Shown here: one piece after another, positions 14,635 through 22,200 of the stretch
How positions within the stretch are numbered: the stretch's first letter is position 1
Layout of the letters: every line of letters starts with the position of its first letter
Source of the DNA: Bacillota bacterium
Lineage (GTDB): Bacteria; Bacillota; Clostridia; Christensenellales; CAG-138
Length of the DNA: 22,269 nucleotides
Assembly: GCA_023393045.1 (NCBI GenBank)
Contig: JAEWMV010000240.1
Location: 1 to 22,269 of the forward strand
Direction of reading: 5' to 3'
Made by a program: the position numbers and the translations under genes
The notes under the pieces: generated by a model
Told to the model about the DNA's origin: nothing
What the model saw: only the letters and a program-made list of their open reading frames with translations
Databases searched by the model: none

Positions 14635-15784
14635 CAACGCCGCCACCACGGCGCTCTCGCCCAAGGCGCTTGAGGCGATGATGCCCTACCTGATCGATAT
14701 ATACGGCAACGCGTCCAGCCCACACGCTTTCGGGCAGGAGGCGCGGCGCGGCGTGGAAGCCGCGCGCGAGAAGGTGGCTTTCGCCATAGGCGCGGCGCCC
14801 AGCGAAATTATCTTCACGGGCGGCGGCACGGAAAGCGACAACACCGCGCTCTTTGGAGTTGCCGAAAATTATAAAAAGAAGGGCAACCACATCATCACCA
14901 CGAATGTGGAGCACCACGCCATATTGCACACGGCCCAGGCACTGGAAAAGAAGGGCTATAAGGTCACCTACCTGCCCGTGGACGAATACGGCCTCGTGAC
15001 GCCCGAGCAGGTCGCCGCCGCCATAACGGACGAGACCATACTCGTCACCATCATGTTCGCCAACAACGAAGTAGGCACCGTCATGCCCATACCGGAAATC
15101 GCAAGGGTCTGCCATGAGAAGGGCGTGCTGCTCCACACGGACGCGGTGCAGGCCGTGGGGCACATCCCCGTGAACGCGCACGAGATGGGCATAGACATGC
15201 TCTCCCTCTCCGCGCACAAGTTCCACGGCCCCAAGGGCGTGGGCGCGCTCTACGTCAAAAAAGGCGTGCGGGTACCCGCCTACATCATCGGCGGCGAGCA
15301 GGAGAAGGGCCGCCGCGCCGGCACGGAAAACGTGGCGGGCATCGTGGGCCTCGGCGCGGCCATAGAGCTTGCCGTCAACAACATGAAGGAAAGCGCCGAG
15401 AGGATGACGAAGCTTCGCGACAAGCTCATCGCCGGCGTCATCGAGAGCATCCCGCACGTCCAGCTCAACGGACATCCGGCAAAGCGCCTGCCCAACAACG
15501 CGAACGTGAGCATCAACTTTATCGAGGGCGAATCGATCTTGCTCATGCTCGACATGAACGGCATCGCCGCGTCCTCCGGCTCCGCGTGCACGAGCGGCTC
15601 GCTCGACCCGTCCCACGTGCTGCTGGCGCTTGGCCTCTCCCACGAGGTGGCGCACGGGTCGGTGCGTTTGACGCTTGGGGATGATACAACCGAGGAAGAT
15701 ATCGATTACACCATTAAAACGCTCACCGAGGTCGCGGCGAAGCTGCGCCACATGAGCCCGCTTTGGAAAGAGTCCGCAAAATAA
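14615..15784 (+). CDS. iscS: Cysteine desulfurase IscS/NifS
   Basis: A 389-residue PLP-dependent desulfurase that takes sulfur from cysteine for Fe-S cluster assembly. It begins MRKIYLDNAATTALS, has NVEHHAILHTAQAL (the His that stacks on PLP), SLSAHKFHGPKGVGALYV with PLP lysine 202, and the mobile catalytic loop SSGSACTSGSLDPSHVL with Cys325. These match E. coli IscS positions closely. An upstream ATG at 14600 is in frame, but ATG 14615 starts exactly at the conserved MRKIYLDNAATT and has AAGGGG six to seven bases before it. The start lies inside the iscR 3' end, so the two are translationally linked; iscU follows after 13 bases. Confidence 0.96.
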   Translation: MRKIYLDNAATTALSPKALEAMMPYLIDIYGNASSPHAFGQEARRGVEAAREKVAFAIGAAPSEIIFTGGGTESDNTALFGVAENYKKKGNHIITTNVEHHAILHTAQALEKKGYKVTYLPVDEYGLVTPEQVAAAITDETILVTIMFANNEVGTVMPIPEIARVCHEKGVLLHTDAVQAVGHIPVNAHEMGIDMLSLSAHKFHGPKGVGALYVKKGVRVPAYIIGGEQEKGRRAGTENVAGIVGLGAAIELAVNNMKESAERMTKLRDKLIAGVIESIPHVQLNGHPAKRLPNNANVSINFIEGESILLMLDMNGIAASSGSACTSGSLDPSHVLLALGLSHEVAHGSVRLTLGDDTTEEDIDYTIKTLTEVAAKLRHMSPLWKESAK

Positions 15785-15797
15785 GGAGGATCGGGTT

Positions 15798-16211
15798 ATG
15801 TATACGGAAAAAGTACTGGATCATTTCTCCCACCCGCGCAACATGGGCGAGATGGAGGATGCGAACGGAATGGGGATGGTTGGCAACGCTAAGTGCGGCG
15901 ACATCATGCAGATGTTCCTCAAAATCAGCGACGATGGCATCATAGAGGACGTTTCCTTCAAGACCTTCGGCTGCGGCGCGGCGATTGCGACGTCGTCCAT
16001 GGCCACGGAGCTCATCAAGGGCAAGTCCGTTGGCGACGCGCTCAAATTGTCGAACTCAGCCGTCGTGGAGGCGCTCGAAGGGCTGCCCCCGCAGAAGATA
16101 CACTGTTCCGTGCTCGCGGAGGAGGCCGTCAAGGCCGCCATCGAGGATTACTACACGCGGCGCGGCGAGCCCATTCCCGCGGGCATCGCGCACAAGAGCG
16201 TCGAGCACTGA
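15798..16211 (+). CDS. iscU: Fe-S cluster assembly scaffold IscU (NifU N-terminal family)
   Basis: A 137-residue scaffold on which clusters are built from the sulfur supplied by the desulfurase. The start MYTEKVLDHFSHPRNMGE is the family signature. The three ligand cysteines are Cys33 in NAKCGD, Cys59 in FGCGAAIA and Cys103 in KIHCSVLAEEA, with the conserved Asp35 next to the first. GGAGG lies eight bases before the ATG. It completes a compact iscR-iscS-iscU operon without hscA, hscB or fdx, the arrangement common in Clostridia. Confidence 0.96.
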   Translation: MYTEKVLDHFSHPRNMGEMEDANGMGMVGNAKCGDIMQMFLKISDDGIIEDVSFKTFGCGAAIATSSMATELIKGKSVGDALKLSNSAVVEALEGLPPQKIHCSVLAEEAVKAAIEDYYTRRGEPIPAGIAHKSVEH

Positions 16212-16224
16212 GCGCCGCGGAGGG

Positions 16225-16249
16225 AAAGTCATGGAGTTCCTCCGACTTT
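16225..16249. repeat. Hairpin-forming inverted repeat after iscU
   Basis: AAAGTC, a two-base bulge, GGAG, a TTC loop, then CTCC and GACTTT form a ten-pair stem 13 bases after the iscU stop. There is no T run after it, so it is a poor intrinsic terminator. It may stabilise the 3' end of the isc mRNA. Confidence 0.5.
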
Positions 16250-16279
16250 CGCCCGGCTTTTGCGTCGCACCTTGTCAAC

Positions 16280-16298
16280 GATAATTGTGATTACAATC
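16280..16298. promoter_or_regulatory. Palindrome upstream of the small membrane peptide gene
   Basis: ATTGT-GATT-ACAAT (16284-16297) is a perfect five-base inverted repeat within GATAATTGTGATTACAATC. The outer bases resemble a Fur box (GATAAT...ATC) but the middle does not. It lies about 70 bases before the small gene at 16369. It could be an operator; the regulator is unknown. Confidence 0.3.
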
Positions 16299-16368
16299 AT
16301 TTCCATGAGCAAGCGCGCTTTTTCGTGGGAAAGCTAGATTTAGCTTACCGCATGAAAGGAGCGAATTC

Positions 16369-16536
16369 ATGAAGACGATTACCTTTGTGGCGGGTCTCGC
16401 CGCGGGTATGGCAGTGGCTACAGCTGCCGTGACCGCGATGTACCCCGATGTGTCGCGAAGATTGCTGCGCGATTCAAAAAAGATGTGGCGGAACGGAAAA
16501 AGGACGGCAATGCGGTGGGGCGATATGCTCACCTAA
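16369..16536 (+). CDS. Small membrane peptide, 55 residues, unknown function
   Basis: A short gene with a strong ribosome binding site (AAAGGAG, seven bases before the ATG) and a terminator directly after its TAA. The product starts MKTITFVAGLAAGMAVATAA, a glycine/alanine-rich hydrophobic helix over residues 4-24. A strongly basic tail follows (SRRLLRDSKKMWRNGKRT...RWGDMLT). This is the layout of small membrane-anchored, YtxH-like proteins of Firmicutes, although I cannot assign a family. It has GC-rich host codons and its own transcription limits, which argues for a real gene. Confidence 0.65.
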   Translation: MKTITFVAGLAAGMAVATAAVTAMYPDVSRRLLRDSKKMWRNGKRTAMRWGDMLT

Positions 16537-16542
16537 GGCCCG

Positions 16543-16573
16543 AAAAGTGGCGCAAAAGCCACTTTTTGATTTT
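16543..16573 (+). terminator. Terminator after the small membrane peptide gene
   Basis: AAAAGTGGC pairs with GCCACTTTT around a short GCAAAA loop, followed by TTGATTTT. It starts six bases after the stop codon. Confidence 0.85.
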
Positions 16574-16626
16574 CCCGCAAATTTTAAATTCGGCGCGCCG
16601 CTATTTTCTTTCCCGCGTCCATCTGT

Positions 16627-16632
16627 TATAAT
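16627..16632 (+). promoter_or_regulatory. -10 box of the ireB promoter
   Basis: A perfect TATAAT 33 bases before the ireB ATG. The sequence 17 bases upstream (TTTTCT) is only a weak -35. Confidence 0.5.
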
Positions 16633-16664
16633 TTGTATATGCTCGAAACAGGAGGCGCCCCGGT

Positions 16665-16952
16665 ATGACCGACCATACGAACGAAACCATGTATTTTCGC
16701 ATGCCGCGCGAGGACAACAAGGCCAGCGAGGTGCTCATGAGTGTGTATGCTTCCATGCGCGAGCGCGGCTACGATCCGGTCAACCAGATCGTCGGCTACC
16801 TCATCTCGGGGGACCCGACCTACATCACAAGCTATAACAACGCGCGCTACCACATCTGCAGCCTGGAGCGGGACGAGCTGCTCGAGGAGCTCGTGCGCTT
16901 CTACGTGCGCGCGCAGGACGCGGCCAAAGCCGAGGACAACGGCAACGCATAA
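16665..16952 (+). CDS. ireB: IreB family regulatory protein (UPF0297)
   Basis: A 95-residue protein of the IreB/YrzL family (formerly DUF965/UPF0297). In enterococci IreB is a substrate of the PASTA kinase IreK and affects cephalosporin resistance. Conserved blocks are ETMYFRM near the N-terminus, SEVLMSVYASMRERGYDPVNQIVGYLISGDPTYIT and NARYHICSLERDELLEELVRFY. The Thr residues at positions 5 and 8 lie where the kinase target threonines sit in the family. GGAGG lies nine bases before the ATG. It precedes ruvX, the usual Firmicute neighbour order. Confidence 0.93.
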   Translation: MTDHTNETMYFRMPREDNKASEVLMSVYASMRERGYDPVNQIVGYLISGDPTYITSYNNARYHICSLERDELLEELVRFYVRAQDAAKAEDNGNA

Positions 16953-16971
16953 TCAATTGCGCGAAGTATTG

Positions 16972-16999
16972 CGGCGCGGCCTTTTGACCGCGCCGTTTT
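16972..16999 (+). terminator. Terminator or attenuator between ireB and ruvX
   Basis: CGGCGCGG (16972-16979) pairs with CCGCGCCG (16988-16995) around an eight-base loop, with TTTT after it. The hairpin ends just before the AAGGAG of ruvX. Since no promoter is visible between the genes, it probably lowers rather than abolishes read-through. Confidence 0.6.
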
Positions 17000-17010
17000 A
17001 AGGAGTTCAT

Positions 17011-17433
17011 ATGAAACGCGTACTCGCCCTCGACGTGGGAGATAAAAGGATCGGCATCGCCGTGAGCGATCCGCTGGGCATCACCGCCCAGGGGCTTGAA
17101 ACCTATACGCGCACGGGGGACGACGCGGCGGACGTTTCCTACCTCATCGCGCTCGCGAAGAAGTACGCGCCCGTGCGGCTTTTGTTCGGCATGCCGCGCA
17201 ACATGGACGGCAGCTACGGCTTCCAGGCCGAAAAAGTCAAACAATTCGCCGAGGCCGTTTTGGCAAATTGGGATGGAGAGCACGCCTTCATCGACGAGCG
17301 GCTCACCACCGTATCCGCCGAGCGCGCGCTCGAGGAGGCGGAACTCGATTGGCGGGAGCGCCGCAAGGTGGTGGACAAGGTCGCCGCCGCCATCATACTG
17401 CGCGCGTATCTCGACTCGAACCCCACGCTGTAA
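17011..17433 (+). CDS. ruvX: RuvX/YqgF family RNase H-fold nuclease (putative Holliday junction resolvase)
   Basis: A 140-residue protein with the YqgF core: VLALDVGDKRIGIAVSDPLG (catalytic Asp8), LLFGMPRNMDGSYGFQA, FIDERLTTVSAERAL and the C-terminal VVDKVAAAIILRAYLD with a conserved Asp. Family members are annotated as Holliday junction resolvases and also take part in 16S rRNA 5'-end maturation. Start ATG has AAGGAG seven bases upstream. It lies between ireB and a ZIP transporter; its length is normal. Confidence 0.93.
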   Translation: MKRVLALDVGDKRIGIAVSDPLGITAQGLETYTRTGDDAADVSYLIALAKKYAPVRLLFGMPRNMDGSYGFQAEKVKQFAEAVLANWDGEHAFIDERLTTVSAERALEEAELDWRERRKVVDKVAAAIILRAYLDSNPTL

Positions 17434-17466
17434 CCCCTACACATCCGCTCCAAAGGAGGATTTGCA

Positions 17467-18255
17467 ATGAACGAAACGGTTCAAGTCATCATCGGCGTAC
17501 TGATCCCCCTCGTCGGCACAATGCTGGGCGCAGCGGCGGTGTTCATGTTCCGCCGTGAAATAGGAAATAAGCTCCAGAAGCTGCTTTTAGGCTTTGCCTC
17601 CGGCGTGATGATCGCGGCGAGCGTGTTTTCCCTGCTGCTGCCCGCCATCAACATGGCGGCGGAACAGGGCGTGACCGAGTGGGTGCCCGCGCTCGTGGGC
17701 TTCCTCGTGGGCGTCGGCTTCCTGCTGCTGCTCGACACGCTCATCCCCCACCTGCACGTCAATTCAACCGACCCGGAGGGCCGCCCGTCAAAACTCAGCA
17801 AATCCGCCATGCTGCTTTTCGCGGTGACGCTGCACAACATCCCCGAGGGCATGGCCGTGGGCGTGGTGTTCGCGGGCGTACTCGCGGGCAACACAGGCAT
17901 AACGCTTGCCTCCGCCTTCGCGCTCTCCATCGGCATCGCGCTGCAGAATTACCCCGAGGGCGCGATCATCTCCGTGCCGCTTCGCGCAAACGGTTTGTCG
18001 CGCACACGCGCTTTCATTTACGGCACGCTCTCCGGCGTGGTGGAACCCGTCGGCGCGCTTTTGACGATACTTCTCACCAGCATCATGGTGCCGATACTGC
18101 CCTATCTTCTCTCCTTCGCGGCGGGCGCAATGATTTACGTCGTCGTCGAGGAGCTCATCCCCGAATCGCAGCAGGGCGAGCACAGCAACATCGGAACCAT
18201 CGGCGCGGCGCTCGGTTTCGCGCTGATGATGGTGCTCGACGTGGCGCTCGGATAA
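17467..18255 (+). CDS. ZIP family metal transporter
   Basis: A 262-residue membrane protein with about eight hydrophobic helices. Metal-site motifs are typical of prokaryotic ZIPs: HNIPEGMAVG in helix 4 (His123, Glu127), QNYPEGAIISVPL in helix 5 (Gln160, Glu164) and VVEELIPES in helix 6. A cytoplasmic loop HLHVNSTDPEGRPSKLSK precedes helix 4. Zinc or another divalent metal such as iron or manganese is the likely substrate, taken into the cell. AAAGGAGGATTTGCA precedes the ATG. It follows ruvX after 33 bases without a terminator, so it may be the last gene of that unit. Confidence 0.92.
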   Translation: MNETVQVIIGVLIPLVGTMLGAAAVFMFRREIGNKLQKLLLGFASGVMIAASVFSLLLPAINMAAEQGVTEWVPALVGFLVGVGFLLLLDTLIPHLHVNSTDPEGRPSKLSKSAMLLFAVTLHNIPEGMAVGVVFAGVLAGNTGITLASAFALSIGIALQNYPEGAIISVPLRANGLSRTRAFIYGTLSGVVEPVGALLTILLTSIMVPILPYLLSFAAGAMIYVVVEELIPESQQGEHSNIGTIGAALGFALMMVLDVALG

Positions 18256-18279
18256 GCGCGGAACACGCCGATTTCAGGG

Positions 18280-18308
18280 TTGACAAGCGATGTTGGAGCA
18301 AGTATAAT
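18280..18308 (+). promoter_or_regulatory. Consensus promoter for tRNA-Leu
   Basis: A perfect TTGACA (18280-18285), 17 bases and a perfect TATAAT (18303-18308). The tRNA starts 32 bases later. This is the best match to consensus in the window. Confidence 0.92.
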
Positions 18309-18340
18309 ATCCCTTGCGGTTCGAAAAAAATCGCATCCCC

Positions 18341-18423
18341 GCGGTCATGGCGGAATTGGCAGACGCGTACGTTTGAGAGGCGTATGGGCAACCGTATGAG
18401 TTCAAGTCTCATTGACCGCACCA
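18341..18423 (+). tRNA. tRNA-Leu(GAG)
   Basis: An 83-base class II tRNA with encoded CCA. The acceptor stem GCGGTCA pairs with TGACCGC. The anticodon stem TACGT/GCGTA holds the loop TTGAGAG with anticodon GAG, which reads CTC (and CTT by wobble). A long variable arm (ATGGGCAACCGT region) and the T arm ATGAG-TTCAAGT-CTCAT follow. The long variable arm and GAG anticodon identify leucine. It is flanked by its own promoter and terminator, so it is a single-gene unit. Confidence 0.95.
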
Positions 18424-18429
18424 AACAAA

Positions 18430-18457
18430 AACAGGCTGAGAGGCCTGTTTTTTGTTT
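18430..18457 (+). terminator. Terminator of the tRNA-Leu gene
   Basis: AACAGGC (18430-18436) and GCCTGTT (18443-18449) pair around a TGAGAG loop; six T in a row follow, then GTTT. It begins seven bases after the tRNA CCA. Confidence 0.92.
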
Positions 18458-18721
18458 GGCCTATGAAGTTGAAGAGACTTGAACAGTCTGCATATCTACA
18501 ACGCTGAAAAAACGATGACATACACATATTTGTGATGAAATTGTTAAGGCAAACGGCCAAAACCGCAAAAGTCCTGAATAATTTAAAATTATTTCCGCCA
18601 TTTTTTGGATTATGGCTAATAAAATCAAAACATTTTTCTGTTAAGCTTGATATGAATCAAATTAGATGTGTGCCGATCTTCAAAATCCTATCGAAAAATT
18701 CATGTAAAGGGAGGTTTCGCA
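18458..18721 (+). promoter_or_regulatory. AT-rich upstream region of the nuoE-nuoF/gltD operon
   Basis: These 264 bases contain no gene with a ribosome binding site. They are clearly more AT-rich than the flanks, as expected of a regulated promoter region. A perfect FNR-type palindrome lies at 18647-18660. A half-site TTGTTAA (about 18540) resembles half a clostridial Rex box but has no partner. I could not settle on a -35/-10 pair. Confidence 0.5.
18647..18660 (+). promoter_or_regulatory. Perfect FNR-type box TTGAT-N4-ATCAA
   Basis: TTGATATGAATCAA is an exact match to the CRP/FNR-family oxygen-responsive consensus. Its centre is 68 bases before the nuoE ATG. A class II activation position (-41.5) would put the transcript start near 18695, which leaves a normal leader with AGGGAGG at its end. 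No FNR gene is in the window. Confidence 0.55.
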
Positions 18722-19219
18722 ATGAGTGGCAAAAACGGCAGATGCATGTGTCAGGAAAACGACGACGAGCACCCATTCGCACAGCTCGACCCCATCATCG
18801 ACCTTTACAAGGATAAGGAAGGAAGCCTTATTCAGATTCTCCACATCGCGCAGGAACTCTACGGCCACCTATCCCTTGAGCTGCAGGAGCATATCGCGGG
18901 CGGGCTGAACAAACCGCTCTCCGAGATCTCCGGCGTTGTAACCTTTTACTCTTTCTTCTCGACCCAACCGCGCGGAGAGCATATCATCCGCGTCTGCCTC
19001 GGCACGGCGTGCTATGTCCGCGGCGGCAGAAAGATCGTTGAAGCCTTGCAGAAAACACTCGGCGTCGATATAGGCGAAACGACCGCGGACGGCAAGTTCA
19101 CGTTCGAGGTCGCCCGCTGCATCGGCGCATGCGGGCTGGCGCCCGCGATGATGATCGACAACGTCGTTTACAAGCAGGTGAACATCAATAAGCTGGACAG
19201 CATCCTGTCGCGTTATTGA
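18722..19219 (+). CDS. nuoE: NuoE/HydC-like [2Fe-2S] subunit
   Basis: A 165-residue thioredoxin-fold iron-sulfur subunit of the NuoE family, as found in complex I, bifurcating hydrogenases (HydC) and Nfn-type transhydrogenases. The helical N-terminal part has LIQILHIAQELYGHLS, SEISGVVTFYSFFSTQPRG follows, and the cluster ligands are Cys92 and Cys97 (VCLGTACYVRG) and Cys133 and Cys137 (RCIGACGLAP). An added N-terminal RCMCQ holds two further cysteines of unknown role. The ATG at 18722 follows AGGGAGG at seven bases; ATG 18668 upstream is in frame but lacks such a site. The NuoF-GltD fusion starts 14 bases after its stop. Confidence 0.93.
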   Translation: MSGKNGRCMCQENDDEHPFAQLDPIIDLYKDKEGSLIQILHIAQELYGHLSLELQEHIAGGLNKPLSEISGVVTFYSFFSTQPRGEHIIRVCLGTACYVRGGRKIVEALQKTLGVDIGETTADGKFTFEVARCIGACGLAPAMMIDNVVYKQVNINKLDSILSRY

Positions 19220-19233
19220 AGGAGGTGAAAAAT

Positions 19234-22200
19234 GTGGATGAGGTAAAAATCAGGAACATCGCGGACCTTGAACGAATCAAGGAAACATACGATGAAAAGA
19301 CGGCTTCCTGCCGGTATCAGGTGCTCGTTTGCAGCGGCGCGGGCTGCGTTTCCTCGAACTGCGGGCAGGTCAGGGACGCGGTTAACGACGAGCTGCACAA
19401 TCTGGGCATACAGGATCAGGTGCTGCTTCGGGAGACCGGATGCATAGGCACCTGCGCCGCAGGCCCTGTCATGCTGATTCTTCCGGAGCGGATCTTTTAT
19501 ACGAAACTCACGCCGGAAACCGCAAGGCAGGTCATCAAAGCGCATCTGGTTGACGGAAAAATCCTCACCGAGCACACTTTCTACGACTATTCGCTCAAGC
19601 AGCACATCCCGAAGATCGACGACATCGATTTCTTCAAGGAACAGGTCAGAATTGCTCTTCGCAACTGCGGCGTAATCGAATACGGCAGCCTGGACGCTTA
19701 TGTCAGCAAGGACGGCTATCTCGCCGCAGCCAAGGCGTTCACGCAAAAGAGCCCGCAGGAAGTCATCGACGAGGTGAAGCGCTCCGGCATGCGCGGGCGC
19801 GGCGGCGCGGGTTTCCCGACCGGCGTGAAATGGCAGGCCGGGCATGACGCCGCAGGCGAGCGCAAGTTCATCGTCTGCAACGCGGACGAAGGCGACCCCG
19901 GCGCGTTTATGGACAGGAGCATTCTCGAGGGCGACCCCCATACCGTGATAGAGGGCATGATGATCGGCGGTTACGCCATCGGCGCGAACATGGGCTATGT
20001 TTACGTGCGCGCCGAGTACCCCATTGCGGTCGAGCGGCTGACAAAAGCCATAGAGGACGCCAGACGGCGCGGCGTGCTCGGAAAAAATCTGTTCGGAAGC
20101 GGATTCGACTTTGACCTCGATATCCGCATCGGCGCGGGCGCGTTCGTATGCGGCGAGGAAACGGCGCTGATGGCCTCCATCGAAGGCTGCCGCGGCGAAC
20201 CCCGCCAGAAGCCGCCGTTCCCGTTCCAATCCGGTTTGTTCCAGTCGCCGACGATTATCAACAACGTGGAAACCTTTGCGAGCATTCCCGAAATCCTGCT
20301 CAAGGGCGGCGATTGGTACGCGGGCTTCGGCACGGAAAAGAGCAAGGGCACCAAGGTATTCGCGCTGGCTGGCGACGTCGTCAATACGGGCATCATCGAA
20401 GTGCCCATCGGCAAGCCTCTCGGGGACATCCTTTTCAACATCGGCGGCGGCATGCGCGACAAGAAGAGATTTAAGGCCGCACAGATCGGCGGCCCTTCCG
20501 GCGGCTGCGTCACGCGGGATAATCTGAATACGCCGACCGATTACGAGTCGCTCCAGAAACTCGGCGCAATCATGGGCTCCGGCGGCCTCATCGCCATGAA
20601 CGAGGATGCTTGCATGGTGGATACCGCAAGGTTCTTCATGGACTTCATCCGGGATGAATCCTGCGGCAAATGCGCGGCATGCCGCATCGGCACGACGCGC
20701 ATGCTGGAGATACTCGAGCGCATCACGCAGGGCAAGGGCGAGGAAGGCGACATCGAGCTGCTCGAGGAGCTGGGCGAGGCCATCAGCGACACCGCCATGT
20801 GCGGATTGGGGCAGACGTCGCCCAACCCGGTGCTTTCCACCATCCGGTATTTCCGCGATGAGTATGAGGAGCATATCCGCGACAAATACTGCCGGGCGAG
20901 CGTGTGTGCTTCCCTGTTCATTTCACCGTGCGAAAACACATGCCCCGCGAACATCAACGTTCCGGGATACATCCGGCTGATCGCGGCGGGCAGGTTCGCT
21001 GACGCGTATAATCTCATCCGCCAGGAAAACCCCTTCCCCGCCGTCTGCGGACGCATCTGCACGCATCCCTGTGAGGATAAGTGCCGCAGGCGTACGCTTG
21101 ACGAGGCCATCGCCATCTGTGAATTGAAACGCTTTGCCGCGGATTATGCCTATAAGAACGAAAAGCCATACGCGCAGGACGTTGTTTTCCCCAGGAACGG
21201 AAAACGGGTCGCCATCATCGGCGGGGGTACGTCAGGTCTCACCTGCGGGTACTACCTGGTTCGTATCGGCTACGACGTGGATGTTTTTGAGTCGGAGTCC
21301 GTGGCGGGCGGCGTGCTCGCCTTTGGCATACCGGAATACCGGCTGCCCAAGAAGGTGCTCCAGCACGAAATCGACCTGATCGCGCAGGCCGGCGTCAACA
21401 TTCACCTCAACACCGAAATCGGCAAGGACATTACGTTTAAAGCGCTTCAGCTGCAATACGACGCCATCTACGTGGCGACGGGCACGCAGTTCCCGGAAAA
21501 GGTCAATATTCCGGGCGAAAACCTAACCGGCGTGATACATGGCATCAACTTCCTCAAAAGCGTCAACCTGAACCAGCAGGTCGATATCGGCAAAACGGTG
21601 GCAATCATCGGCGGAGGCAACACGGCCGTCGATTCCGCCCGCACGGCAATCAGGCTGGGCGCCGAAAAGGTGATCATCCTGTACAGGAGAACGCGGGATG
21701 CCATGCCCGCATACGCGCAGGAGGTTCAGGCTGCCATCGAGGAGGGCGTCGAGCTTATGGAACTGGTCGCTCCGCTGCGGTTCATCGGGAGCAGAGGCGG
21801 CAAAGTGAAAGGGATCGAATGCCAGCGCATGGAACTGGGCGACTTCGACAAAAACGGAAGGCGAAAAGCCGTACCTGTCGAAAATTCCAACTTCGTTATC
21901 AATGTGGATTCCGTCATCCCGGCGGTCAGCCAGTATTCCGATTTGCCCTTTATTAAAAAGAGCGAAATCGGCGTTACCCCCTGGGGTACGTTCATCATCG
22001 ATGAAAAAACCATGATGACCACGATGGAGGGCGTATTCGCCGGCGGCGATGTCGCCCGCGGGCCGGATACCGTCATACGGGCGATCGCGGACGGCAAGCA
22101 AGCGGCCATCTCCATCGACAAGTATCTGGGCGGCAGAGGAAAGTTGAACAAAGGCGCGCCGATCGAAGTGCCCGACAACTTCAGCGACGATGAGTTTGTC

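Noticed and set aside
14540..15751. A 403-codon minus-strand open frame opposite iscS
   Set aside because: Full overlap with iscS, whose catalytic residues are all present; the antisense translation has no recognisable domain.
18535..18560. Rex-type operator before the nuoE gene
   Set aside because: Only a TTGTTAA half-site is present; the TTAACAA partner at the required spacing is absent.
18532..18816. Plus-strand frame starting in the AT-rich region before nuoE
   Set aside because: It has no ribosome binding site, is unlike the host in codon use, and runs into nuoE in another frame. The region is better explained as regulatory.
19213..20874. A 553-codon minus-strand open frame opposite the NuoF-GltD gene
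   Set aside because: It is antisense to a strongly conserved coding region; composition is typical of a shadow frame and no family motif or ribosome binding site is seen.
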